Shown here piece by piece: positions 14,101-26,100 of a stretch of 64,000 bases of DNA. Numbering within the stretch: the stretch's first letter is position 1; every line of letters starts with the position of its first letter. The notes beneath the pieces are model-generated. The model searched no databases. It saw only the letters and a program-made list of their open reading frames with translations, and had not been told where the DNA came from. Origin of the DNA: Mycogone perniciosa (lineage: Eukaryota > Ascomycota > Sordariomycetes > Hypocreales > Hypocreaceae); the NCBI GenBank assembly GCA_025331125.1, contig JAOALB010000192.1, positions 22,555 through 86,554 on the forward strand. Reading direction: 5' to 3'. A program made the position numbers and the translations under genes.

Positions 14101-15494
14101 AATAGTATAGAAAAAGAGAGTATACTTTTAAAGGTAAAAATTATATAAAGTATTAAAATTAATTTAATAAATACTTTAAGTAAACTACTAATATACTTAA
14201 AAAGACTTTTTAGTTTTTAAATATTAAAGGCTACTTTAAAATAGTTAATCTCTATAAATAAAATTAATGCATTAATAGGAACTTTAAGTAATACTTTTAA
14301 AAGTAATTTATCCCTTTTTAAAGAAAAAGAGTTGATAAAAGAATAGCGTTATATATTAAAAGTATACTATTTAATAAAAAAGGATAAACTATTATAATTA
14401 AAGGCAGACTAATATATAAAAAATTTATTTACTATTATATTAAAAAAGTAAATTTTAAAGGAAAAGCCAGCTAATAGTTCTTTAAATAGTAAAGCAGTAA
14501 TTAATATTTATAAAAGTATAAGATTTTAAAGGAAATAACCTATAAAAAAGGTTAATAAATATCTCCTAATATATAAAACTAAAACATATACCTTAAATAC
14601 TACTTTAAAAAATAATAAACCTAATATATATTTAATAATTATAAAACTTTTTAATTTAATATTATATTAATTACTGCCTAATTTATAAAAGCTAATAAGC
14701 AGTAAATTAACGAGTATAGGAATAGTATTTACTATTTTTAATACAGTAATAAATTAAAAAGCTTTCTTTTAGAAAAGTATTACTTTTAATAATTAAACTA
14801 TTTACTAAAAGGATTTAATAAAACTATTAAAAGATTAAAAAGAGTTTATAAAATACCTATATAAAGCTAGGTTTAAATAAACTGTATATAATAAAATTAA
14901 CTCTCTATATATAAAAGGAACCTAATAAAAAATACTATATTTAAAAGTAAAGATAAAGCTATTATTTATATATTAAGTTTTTACATATAAGTTTAATTAA
15001 AATAACAATTTAAAATACTATAAAGTTTAATTTATAGGTTAAAGGGATTTATAGAAATACTTTATAACAAAGAGTATATATACTGCTCTATTAATAGCGT
15101 GTTTTTTCTATATATTTATTACTTTAATAGTAAAATTTAACTTTAAGTTAAACCAGTATAATATTAAAAATGCTTTTTTTAATGCTTTAAAGGATAAAAG
15201 TTTAAAACTAGTAATATATAAACTTCCTAAAAGCTTTAAGCTATTAAATATTTATTAAAAGCTTAGTAAAGCTTTATATAAGCTAAAGGATTCGCTAAAA
15301 CTATAGTTTAATAAATTATCTTTAATTTTAAAGAAATAAAAGTTAATTTTAAGCTTTAAAAAGCCTTGCCTCTTTTATAACTAAACTTAAAAGATTTTTA
15401 TTATATTTTATATAAATAATATTTTAATTATATATTATTATAATGATAAAACTTTTTATATTAAAACTATTAAATACTTTTAAAGTAAAGTATA

Positions 15495-15886
15495 ATTTGT
15501 CGAGGGGGAATCAGCGCTCCAAACACACACATACACCAACAACAACCGGAATAGAGCGCGGTTCCCGCGCTCTTGATAGAACCACGAAGCCGTAATTGAG
15601 TAATATAAAGGCTAAAAGATACTGCGAATCATTTGATCATGATGTCTGCAGTCGAAAGTAACCAACGGTTACCTCTTTACGCCTTAACGGCTGTGAAAAC
15701 ACAGGTAGGGGTAGTGTATTGAGGGAGAACGCGGGTTGATCCTGTTAGACTAGGTCTATCTGTTTATCTTTATAGTCTTATGCCTCCCTAATCTAGTAGT
15801 TGCTTAAATAAGCAACTAACTTTACTCGGGTAGGCTAGTAAGAAGGACTGTGAATGCATTGGGTATATCAGTTACCCCCGACAAAA
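15495..15886 (+). mobile_element. Mariner-type MITE, copy c (well preserved)
   Basis: 392 bp insertion in the Copia A pol region. Ends are ATTTGTCGAGGGGG and CCCCCGACAAAA, flanked by TA (15,493-15,494 and 15,887-15,888). Copia C shows the uninterrupted sequence at about 53,990-54,020. It keeps many CpG sites and the palindromic AGAGCGCGGTTCCCGCGCTC, in contrast to the decayed host, so it inserted after most of the decay. No coding capacity. TA duplications fit Tc1/mariner; that is an inference. Confidence 0.85.
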
Positions 15887-17259
15887 TAAGCTTTATAGTA
15901 AAAGGGATATATAATAGGTTTTAGGTATTAAAATTACCTTAAACTATAAAGAGTATAAAATATACTTTTCCTATAAAATTTATTTTAAAAAGGTTATAAA
16001 ATAATTTAAGTTTAATAATAAAATATAATTTTTTATAATTTTAATATTAATTATAAAGCTTAAAAAAGCTATAATATAAGCTATAAAAGTAACTATTAAA
16101 ATATATTAAGAAAAAGTAGGATTTATACTTTATATAGCTATTATAATAAAGCTAAATATAGTATATAATACTTTAGCTTTATTGCAGCTTTTAATTAACC
16201 TTAATAAAAAGCACTTGAGAACAATTAATTAATTAATTTACTATTTATATATATAATACTCTTTAACTTTTTAATATAAAAGGCAAGGCAAAATATAGGT
16301 TTTAACTGCCTTAAATAATACTTTTTTTATTAATAATATAAATACCTAGAAATTATTTTAAAGGTATTTTATTATACTCTTTTTAAACTTTATCCTATAA
16401 AATATTATATATTAAAGTATAGTAAATATATTTATAATTAAAGTAGAGTTATTTACTTTTACTTAAATAGTAAAAAAGGCAATAAATTTATATTGCCTTT
16501 TTTAAAAAATAAAATTTAACTTTAATATTAATTAAAATATTAACTATAATCATTAACTAATTATATATTTTATAATTAAAAGAAGTATATAAATTAATAC
16601 TTACTTATATTATATTAATATATAAAATATATAGCTTTAATAAAAATATTAAAAAACATTATTTTTAGTCTTTTATCTCTTTATTAACTTTATACTTATT
16701 AATAAGCTTATTAAAGCTTTTTCTTAGCAGTGCTTTAAATACTTTAAAGTATTATTAAACTTAATAAATATATAATTATTAAAATAAAATATATAAAAGT
16801 ATAGGAAACTGTTTAATTTTAATTTAAAGGCTATTTACTATAAAGGGTATACTTTATTACTGCAATAATTTATTACCTAAGACTTTCTACCTTTTATACA
16901 CTTATACGCAAAAAGTATTATTATTACAGCTACTTAAAGAAGCTACCTCTTTAATATAAATTAAAACCTCCTCCTTTAATAAATTAAATTAAAGGCGTAA
17001 TACCTTTTTACACTAAATTACTATTTAATTATATTAGCTTATAAGTATATAAAGAAAGAATAGTATATTGACTTAATCATTATTTTTATTTATAGCTTAA
17101 AAAAGCTAATATATAATTAATATAAGTATTAAATAATTATAAAGTATATAATTAATTAAAATAATATAGTAAAAGTAAAGAAAAAATATATTAAAGACTA
17201 TATTAATAGTTACTATTAAAATAAATAATATACTGCTAAAAGCAGGTAATAGTAATATA

Positions 17260-17460
17260 TTAAAAGAAATCTCCTTTACTAGCAATTACTGACTTTAAAT
17301 AACCTTTATAAAAAGGGGATAACGGTATAGTAGTAGAGGCAGTAGCGGGAGCAGTAATAATAAAGGCAAGGGCTAGAGTAAGAGTAAAAGCAGTAATAGG
17401 AGCAGTAAAAGCAGGAGCAGGAGCAGCAACAAGAGCAGTAGCAGGCATAACCGCCTAAAA
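17260..17460 (+). repeat. AGCAGT/AGCAGG low-complexity tract in Copia A 3' region
   Basis: Purine-rich GCA-GTA/GCA-GGA repeats upstream of the 3' LTR. The 62-codon minus-strand frame here (17,260-17,448) is an alanine/threonine-rich translation of the repeat and is not considered a gene. Longer homologous tracts occur in Copia B and C. Confidence 0.6.
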
Positions 17461-17962
17461 ATAACTAACGCTATAATAAGCCACCTTTAAAGGGTAGCTG
17501 TAACTACACTTAACTAAAAGGGTATTTTTATTTTATAATTTTATTATTAGCTAATAAAAATATACTATAAAAGGAATATATAAAAAGTATAATATTTACT
17601 AAAGCTATATTAATATTATTAATACTACTATTATTAGTAATAATAATAATATTAATAATTAAAAAAAAAAGTAAAAAATATAGTTAAAGGATAAGTAATA
17701 TATTTATTTTAACTATTTAAAATTAATTGACCTATTTAAAAAGCTTTATTATTTAATTTCCTATTATTATAAATCAATAATAGCTATAGTATTTATATCT
17801 TTATTACCTTTAATAATAGAATATTAATATATATTTATAATAAAAAAGCTTTTAATTAAATAAAAGAGGCTTTAAAAGCGCAGCTAAACAGTTATAATAC
17901 TATAAATAAACTAGGATAGCAGTTAATAAAGCATTAAGAATAGCTTTATTAACTAAAGGGTA

Positions 17963-18236
17963 TATTAGGTTAGGTAGGCTAAAGACCTACTACTTATTAG
18001 CGCTTATTAGCGTTAAAGAGCTTTTATTTACTTATATAGCAGATACTAGTTAATATATATATCGCGTAAGCGATATATTAGACTATATAGGCGCTTATAA
18101 CGCATACATTCTATATTTTCCTTTATATTAGCTATATATATATATAGCAAAGCTATTACAGTATATTTATTACTAGAATCAAGCTTTATTCCTATTTCTC
18201 TCTATACTCTATATAGCTATACCGCGCTCTGCGACA
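17963..18236 (+). repeat. Copia A 3' LTR
   Basis: 274 bp, starting TATTAGGTTAGGTAGGC and ending CCGCGCTCTGCGACA. Followed by ACTTA, which duplicates the five bases before the 5' LTR. Its right end is less decayed than that of the 5' LTR. Confidence 0.85.
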
Positions 18237-18241
18237 ACTTA

Positions 18242-21200
18242 TATATAAAAAATACTAGTACTTTAAATAAAATTATTTAAAGCTTAAAATAAAGTCTCGC
18301 TAAGTTTATTATTTATAAAAAAGATAAAACTTAACTTTTTTAACTAAAAAGTAAACTACTATAAAATTAAAGTCTTTTATATAATTTATAAAAAAATAAA
18401 GTATAAAGAGATATTTAAAATTAAACTATGATAAAGGTTAAATATAATCCCTATAAAGGGATTAATAATAAATATTATATACTTTATAGGTAAAGATTAA
18501 ATAATTAATAGTAGATAAAGTAATATAACTATAAAAGGGATTAAAAGTATCTCTATAAAGCTAACTAAAATAAATTCCTTTAAAGACTATTTAAATAAAT
18601 ATAATTAAAACTATTTAACTATAGAATTATTTAATTCAACTTTCTTTATTAACTTTATAGTTAATAAAGGATAAAAGTATATTTAAATAATTAATAAAGC
18701 GGATAAATAAATTAAAAAGAACCTATTACTGCTTTAATTAAAGCAATTAATTAAGAAAAAGTAATTATATTTAAACTTTATACCTATAATCTTAAAGACT
18801 ATATTATTTAAACTATAATATAGTAAAGGTAATAGAATTAAAAGGATTAAGAATAAAGATTAATTATTAAAAGTAAAGTAAATTAAAATATTAATTTAAG
18901 CTATAATTTTAAATAATATAATTAAGCTTAAAACTAATACTTTTTTAGATACTATTCTAGAATTTATAAATACTTTAAAAGTAGACTTAATTATAAAGTT
19001 TTAAAGAATTACTAAAATATAGTTTTATAGAAAAATTAATTTAACTGTTTCTAAACCTACTTTATATTAAATAATATCTCTTTCTGCCTATAAATCCCCT
19101 TTAAAACAAAAACTATTAAAAAGATTAAATTAAATAATTATATATATAGAATTAATTATATAGACTATTTAATTACTATAAAATTAACCTTTTAAAGTTA
19201 TACCTTTATAATCCCTATATATAAAAGGATTTCTAGTTAAAGAATTAATTAATTTTAAAAACCTAAATACTTTAGTAGCTTAAACTACTATTCCTAATTA
19301 AATTAAATAATCCTTTAAACTAAATTTCTTTTTTAATTCCACTTAATTTATTTAACTGTATTTATAGGAAGGTGGTTATATTAATTTAGTTTAGTTTTAG
19401 GGTATAACGTTTTAGGGTTAGGGTTAGGAAGTTATATAGGGAGGGTTTTATTAAGGGTAACTAATATGCCTATAACTAGCCTAATAGGTCCTAAAAGCTA
19501 GTCCCGATTAAAAAGGCTAGAAAATAATTGGAAACTAGTTAAATTAAGGAAAAGAAAGGGGTATTAAGAACTGGAATTGCAGTTAAAATAGCTTTCTTTT
19601 CTTTTCTTCCTCTTTATTTAGCTTTAAGTTAACGATAATACTGCAATAATAGTATTTACTTAAGTGGCTAATAGCTTTATAGCTTTTATCTTAGTCTTTA
19701 AGGCTGTCTTTTATTGGTTTTTATATATATTTAAGTATATTATTTCCTTCTCGATAAAGTATATATCCTTTAACTTAATAATGCCTTAAACCACTTATAA
19801 AGTTTATATTTAGTTATAGGTAATAGAGGGTATTTAGCAATTTTATCTTTTTATAGTTATTATCTTTATTAAAGGTATTAAAAGTAGCTATACCTATTCC
19901 TTTAAAGGTAATAGGGCCTTTAATAATATAGACTATACCTAAATTCCTATTATTAAGTTTATAGTCTATAAACTATTTCCTTGAATTAACTATATAAACT
20001 ATAGATTTAATATTATATAATAGACTATTTTAAATGGAAAGTTTAAAGGGTTTAGGTTTTTTAAGAGATTAAAAAACCTTAAAAGGATTCAAGGACTCTT
20101 TTTCTTTTTTAATGTTTAAGGTATATAAAAGATCTCGATTACTATTTAAACTATTAATAGATTTAATAAAAGACTTTTTTAAGAGCTTTTCTAAGCTATA
20201 TTCTTTAGTAGTTAAATAACATATACTAGTAAAAGCAGTATCCTCTTTAATTTATTTCTAGTTATTCTTTTAATTTTTTTAATTTACTTTCTTTTTACAG
20301 GAATTAAAAGCTAGCCTTTAACCTTTAGATTTAAAAGGTATTTATTAATCTTTAAAGGGTTTAAAAGGCCTTAAAGCCTTATTAAGTTTATATATAGTGG
20401 AAAATAAATTCCTAGTCTCTTTTAATATATTTACTATAAGAAATTAAATATTAAAACCTTTAGTTAATTGCTTCATAGCTTAACTAGATTTAATAGTTCT
20501 TTTAATTCTTTTAGCTTATTAAAGGCAAATCTTTTCTAGGGAATTTAAATATTAATTTATTTTATCTAGTATATTAATATTAACATTTAAAATAGCTAAT
20601 TTAATTAAAAAGCTCCTAAAAGTAATATTAGATTTAATTAAAGATCTTTTATAATTACTGTAATTTAATAAGTAAAATTCTTTATAAAGGAAATCTCTTT
20701 ATAGTACATTAAAGTAACTATATTATCTCTTTAATACTAGAAATATTTCTTTTAAGCTTTAAGTTTAAGCAATAAATGCAGTAGAAATAACTATTAAACT
20801 ATCCTTAATAAATATAAATAATAAGTCTTATTTTAAATTAAATAAAAAGTTAATAACTATAGGATTTTCTATAAAGGTATAGTAATCTATAGCCTTTAAT
20901 ATAATATTTAAAGACTATTTCTATTAATTAAACTTATTAAGACTTACTAGCTTATAGCTTTTTAAAAAGCTATAGACTTTTTTTAATACCTTTTGAATAA
21001 AACTATTATTTAAAGTTAAAATAATAGTTTAAAGTTAATAAATTAATAAAAATAAAAGTTAAATAGGTATAAAAATAAAGGTAAAAGCTTATATTAGCAG
21101 TAAAATAAAGGCTATAGGATTAACCTTTATTAGATTTATAGTCTATTAAGGTTAAAGACTTAAAATAGCAGTAGTTAAGCTAGTTAAAGTATTAGATAAT

Positions 21201-21655
21201 TAAATTATATTTATTCTAACCCTTTAACTATACTTTTACTATTTTACTAAAAGCCCTTTATATTTAAAGCTTTTATTTTATATTCTATATTTATATAAAT
21301 AAACCCCTTTACTATTAAAAAGAGCTATTATCTTGAATTAAAGAAATAAAGCTACTAAAAGCTTTAATAGGTTAACTTATACTATTAATATTAAACCTAT
21401 ATCCTATAAAATAAAAAATATACTATATAGTATATAAAGGTAGTAATATAAATAGTATTACTATAATTATAATAGTATTTTCAGTAAAAGTTAAAGAATA
21501 GCTTTAAATAGCTAAAAATCTTAAAAAGTATTAAAATAAACACTATAAAAAACTTGCTATAAATGCTATAATAGCTTTAAAGGAAATACTATAGCTATTA
21601 AAGAAGATCTGTTAATAAAAACTTAAAGAAAACTCTTTTAAGCTTATAACCTATT
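18242..21655. mobile_element. Unassigned RIP-decayed repeat sequence
   Basis: AT-rich, closed in all frames, no LTR recognised. The left part probably continues the element interrupted at 10,834. At 19,451 a short piece (TTTTATTAAGGGTAACTA) matches the left end of the mariner-type MITE and may be a fragment of it. The right part may belong upstream of the Gypsy integrase/chromodomain end at 22,232. No finer assignment is possible by eye. Confidence 0.4.
19410..19428 (+). repeat. Short interstitial telomere-like repeat
   Basis: TTTTAGGGTTAGGGTTAGG: three consecutive units matching the common fungal telomere repeat TTAGGG, within otherwise AT-rich sequence. Too short to prove a telomeric origin. 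Confidence 0.5.
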
Positions 21656-22231
21656 AAAATAATAAATTTATAATAAACTTTATTTATATATAGCTTTTAG
21701 GAAACTATATATAATAAAATAATAAGGAAATAACTAAAAGTTTAATTAAGTTAATAATAAATAAACAATTAAATTATAAATAGTTTGATAGCTAAAAGCT
21801 ATAAAATATTTAATATATATATAGCTAATATAAAAGTAATTATATAAATAATAGCTTTATTTTTTACAATAGTCCTTTAATTAAATAACAGGAATATAGT
21901 AATAGAATTAAGTTTATAGTATTATTTTTATTTTCTATAAAATTTATTTATATAGAAAATCGTTTAAATTAACTTACAGCTATATAAACAGGAAACCATT
22001 TACTTAAAATTTTCACAATAGCCATTATACCTATTATATCAAGTCTAGGGTAGCAGGGTAGCTAGTCCTAGCTTAATTGTTATTGTTAAAGATAATAGAA
22101 ATTTCCTAACTTACACCAAAGTTCCTCCAGGAACTTAGTCCTAGCATTAGGCCTAATTCCAGGTCTAGCCAGAATAGGAAGGTTATCTATTTCCACTAAA
22201 ATCCTTACTTTTTAGCCCTCCTTTTTAATAA
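21656..22231 (+). mobile_element. hAT-like non-autonomous element, copy 3
   Basis: 576 bp, collinear with copy 2 at 3,114. Left end decayed to AATAAATTTATAATAAAC, right end CCTCCTTTTTAATAA. Flanking octamers AACCTATT and AATTAAGT do not match. It sits just upstream of a Gypsy integrase tail and probably splits that element. Confidence 0.7.
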
Positions 22232-22612
22232 AATTAAGTATGCCTATCAAAATTTATTTATGCTTTTATATTAATTTATTATAATAAGCAGTAAATAACC
22301 CTTTACCTAAACAGTAAAATAATAACCTTTAATTACCTTTTATATATATTAAAGGTAAAGATAAATAGAAGGTAAAAGAGATTTTTTGTATTATGATAAA
22401 CGAATAAAGCTATAGCTTTTTCTATAAAGTATTTATATATTAAAAAAGATATATAAAGCTAACCTAGGAACCTGCTATCTCCTTAAAAGATATAGCTGCC
22501 CTAAATATTTATAAAAAAGAAATAAGCTTATTAAGACTATAGATAGGCCCTTTAAGGAATATACTTCTATAAAAAAGAAATATAAAAAATAACTAGCCTA
22601 ATAGGGGGGTAA
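22232..22612 (+). pseudogene. Gypsy integrase C-terminus with chromodomain (decayed)
   Basis: Plus-strand relic of the end of a chromovirus-type Gypsy pol. After a region resembling the GPY/F tail, 22,441-22,476 encodes a decayed chromodomain core: Trp (TAA), Lys, Gly (AGA), Tyr, then Thr-Trp-Glu-Pro-Ala with Trp now TAG at 22,465. Downstream, a purine-rich AATAGGGGGGTAA at about 22,600 looks like a polypurine tract before an LTR. Chromodomains in this position are thought to guide integration to heterochromatin. Several stops make it non-functional. Confidence 0.6.
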
Positions 22613-23100
22613 TGTTATAGGCTAAACTTAATAAAGAAACACTTTAGCTATATTAAGCCTAGCACTATAATTCCCTATATTTCCGAACTAACTAATGCAA
22701 ATATATATATATCAGGCATAGGTTATAAGCCTTAGGCCTATATATATATATACTACTATCCTATAAATCTATATATATAACTAAATAGTCCCCTTTTTTT
22801 ATTCCTTTACTCTTTAACTTTAAATAAACAATTTTATACTACCTTATTATTAGTTACTGTAAAAGGCTATACTTATTATATAGGCAATACTTTAGCGGCT
22901 AAAGATAGGACGCTAAATATTTATATAAATAGGGGTTAAGCCAGGTAGGCATAATATAGGTAACAAAGTATTATAAAACTTAAACTTACTGCTTTATTAA
23001 CTTATATATAATTAGGTTAATATAGTTAAGCGAAAGGCTAATATTATATAAAAGACCTTATACTGCCTATCCTTTATAATAGTATATACCCCTTTAGATA
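22613..23100 (+). repeat. Possible 3' LTR of the chromodomain Gypsy
   Basis: Starts TGTTATAGGCTAAAC directly after a polypurine-like AGGGGGGTAA, as expected for an LTR. No second copy was recognised, so the right limit is a guess. Confidence 0.35.
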
Positions 23101-26100
23101 TAGTATATACTAGGGTATATACTTTTTAGTATTATAATTATCCCTCTTTTTCTAAACAGCTATTTTAATTATTTTTCAATATTAAAGTTTTATAAATAAA
23201 GGAAATAAAGCAGTATAACTTTCTATATTCCCCTTTAACTGCTCTTTAAATTACTTTTTCTTTATTTTTATTTTACCTGCCTTTTATATTATTTATCTTT
23301 TAACCTTTATCCTTTAATCCTTTATTTAATTTATCTTTACTTTATTGCCTTTATTTCGCTAGCCTTTTACTTTAATGCCTTTTATTTACTAAATCTATTA
23401 AAATTAACGCTTTATATAAATTAATGCCTATTTTAAATAAACTGCTAGCTTTTACTTTATTAAAAGCTAGTATATATATTATTTCTATATTGTATTAAAG
23501 TATAATAAAAAGGCAATAAATACTGAAGAAAGCCTAGTAATTTAAAGCCAATTAACTATATTTTCACTAACTCTACTTTAACCTACTATTTTTAATATAT
23601 AAAGCGCAATAATTTCTATAATAAATAGGTTTTATTTAGTATTTATAAAGTTAAATATATTAACTTTTTATACCCTTATTAATTACGTTTAGCTAGCCCT
23701 TTTATGTTACTATAAGGTTATGTTTATTAAATAAGTATTATCTTTAAGCTAATTAAGACTTAATATAATTACTATACTATCCTTTAGCTTAATAATAATA
23801 AAAATAAGCCTTTATATACATTAAAGGGATTTATATATTACAAGTTTATAGGAATTTTACTTAACCTTTACTTTACTTTTAGCAGTATTAAATTAAAATA
23901 TTATTAAAAGTATAAATTAACTAGCGCTAAAAAAGATTAAAATTTTATAAAGTATAAAACTTTAATAACTATTTATTAATCTCTTCTAGTATTTTAATAG
24001 CTTTATCTTTTAGTTTAAGCTCTTTTTAATATATATTTCTACCTCTTTTAATATTACTTTTCTTTTCGCTAACTATTTATATATAAGCTATTAATTCTGC
24101 CTATAAATAGGCAAATCAATAGACTATAAAAGACTTGGCAGCTTAGATTAAAAGGCAGTTTTTTAAGCTCCTTTTTCTTAATAAAAGGTATATCCTTTAA
24201 CTAATAGCTTAATAAAATACTTTTATAGCGATTAAAAAAATATTAGTTACTAATAAAAACTTTAATTAAAATAAATATAATAAGATAATTAAGTTATTAT
24301 TTAAAGTGGGTTTTAATTTATAGTTATTGTATTATTTATTATTTACTTAACTTTTAAAGTATAAATAGCCTTTTCCTTTTACTTTAATTAATTTTTAATT
24401 AATAGTAAATTTATATTAATTTTTTAAGTTTACCTTTTTTTTGTTTAATTAATTAAAAACTTCCTATATTCTTATAATATTAATAAAGGTTTACATCCTG
24501 TTAGTTTATATTTTCCAGTATCACTTTATTTACTTTCAAGTGCTTTTATATTACTTTCTATAATTTATTAATTATATTTAAAAGGCTATTTATTTTATTT
24601 TATTAAATAATATATTTCCCTTTAAAGCTATATATATTTTATAACTTCTTTTATTTTTTACTTTTCCTTTAAATCTTATAAATCTAATATTAATAATACT
24701 ATATTAATAGTTCCATTTTTTACTATTTATAATTTAAGGAGGCTAATATAAAATATATTATATAAATAAAAGTATTTCTTTAATAAAGTAATATAGTAAA
24801 TTTATCTTTTATAGTTTGAAAGATATAAAAAGGTTTTATAAACTTTAATATAAACTTTTTCTTTTTACCTTTTAACTTTAAGTTTTTATTAAAAGTGCTA
24901 TAAAGCTTTTTTATTATAAAGTTAAAGGCTTATAGCGTTTATTATAATAGAATGCTTGGAATTTTACTATAATTTACTACTAAACCTTAAATTTTACTTA
25001 AAGTTAGTTTAATTTTTTAATATAAGCTTATATTATTAATATACTTTTATTTTTAATATTACTTTTATTTTTTATTTTAAAGTTTAACTTAAAGTTATAT
25101 AAGGCTTTAAATACTAATACTTATATTATTATATATCTTATATTATTATAGGTAAACTACATTAACTTTAAAAGCTATATTTATACTGCCTACGTTTTAT
25201 TTATAAAATATTGAAAGTAATATTTTAATATTTAATTTATTTCTTTTATTTATTTATTAATTTATAAGTAAAACGCTATTAATAAGTAATATTTTATTTT
25301 ATATATAAAATAAAGTTTTAACTAAAAATTACTTATAAATACTAATCCTTTATTTAAAACTATCCTTTATAAAGGCCTAAATATTAACTTAACTTTTATA
25401 TAAAATAGCTTTATTAACTTTATAATAGTAGTTAAAGTATTAATTAGTATAAATAATAAATATTTTATAAATTAGTCGACTATTATTAAAATAATATTTA
25501 CCTTTTACTTTTAATATATTATTATTAATAAGCCTATAATAAAGTTTATTGTAATTTGTAATTAAAGTTTATTTAAAATTAAAAGTAATTTTAAAGCGCT
25601 ATATAGGCAATATTATTATAATACTGCGCTTTAATATATACTGCAGCTATATATATATTTATTAATATATTTATTTATATAATATTAATAGAATTTATAT
25701 TAAAGCAGTTTTAGTATTTATTAAATATTAAAGTAGCCTACTAATAGGTTATTATAGTATATGTTTATTAATTTTTAGTATATTACTTTATCTTTTAATA
25801 TATATAAGCAGTTTTAATATAGTAATCGTCTTTTAATTTTTAATCACTAAACCTTTTAAAGTCACTAGCTATTAACTGCTAATATAATAGCCTTTTATTT
25901 TTTAGTCTTTTTATCCTTTTTTTAAGCTTTTTAAATTAGCTTTATAAAAGACTTAAACATTAATATCATGTTCCGAGCACGTTTCCCTTATATACAGTTG
26001 GTACCATTATGATAATTGCTACAAATGCGATTATGAGCCTATTTTTTTGCCTGTTGGCGTGACGGTATAACGGTTAGTTACAATTAAGTCTTTTATAGGC

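Larger units (their letters stand above)
10835..18236 (+). mobile_element. Copia A: full-length RIP-decayed Copia retrotransposon
   Basis: Complete element bounded by two ~273 bp LTRs and an exact 5 bp target duplication ACTTA (10,830-10,834 and 18,237-18,241). A primer-binding-like TGGTTATAAGCCC follows the 5' LTR. The decayed YVDD motif is at 15,409-15,420 (TAT ATA AAT AAT), followed by ILI. A purine-rich CTAAAGGGTA precedes the 3' LTR. Related copies are Copia B (43,815-51,014) and Copia C (42,131-56,502). Length without the MITE at 15,495 is about 7.0 kb, long for Copia; the excess is a ~1 kb 3' region carrying a low-complexity tract. All pol frames are closed. Confidence 0.85.

Noticed and set aside
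17260..17448. 62-codon minus-strand frame in the Copia 3' region
   Set aside because: It is an Ala/Thr-rich translation of a low-complexity tract shared by all three Copia copies, not a conserved gene.
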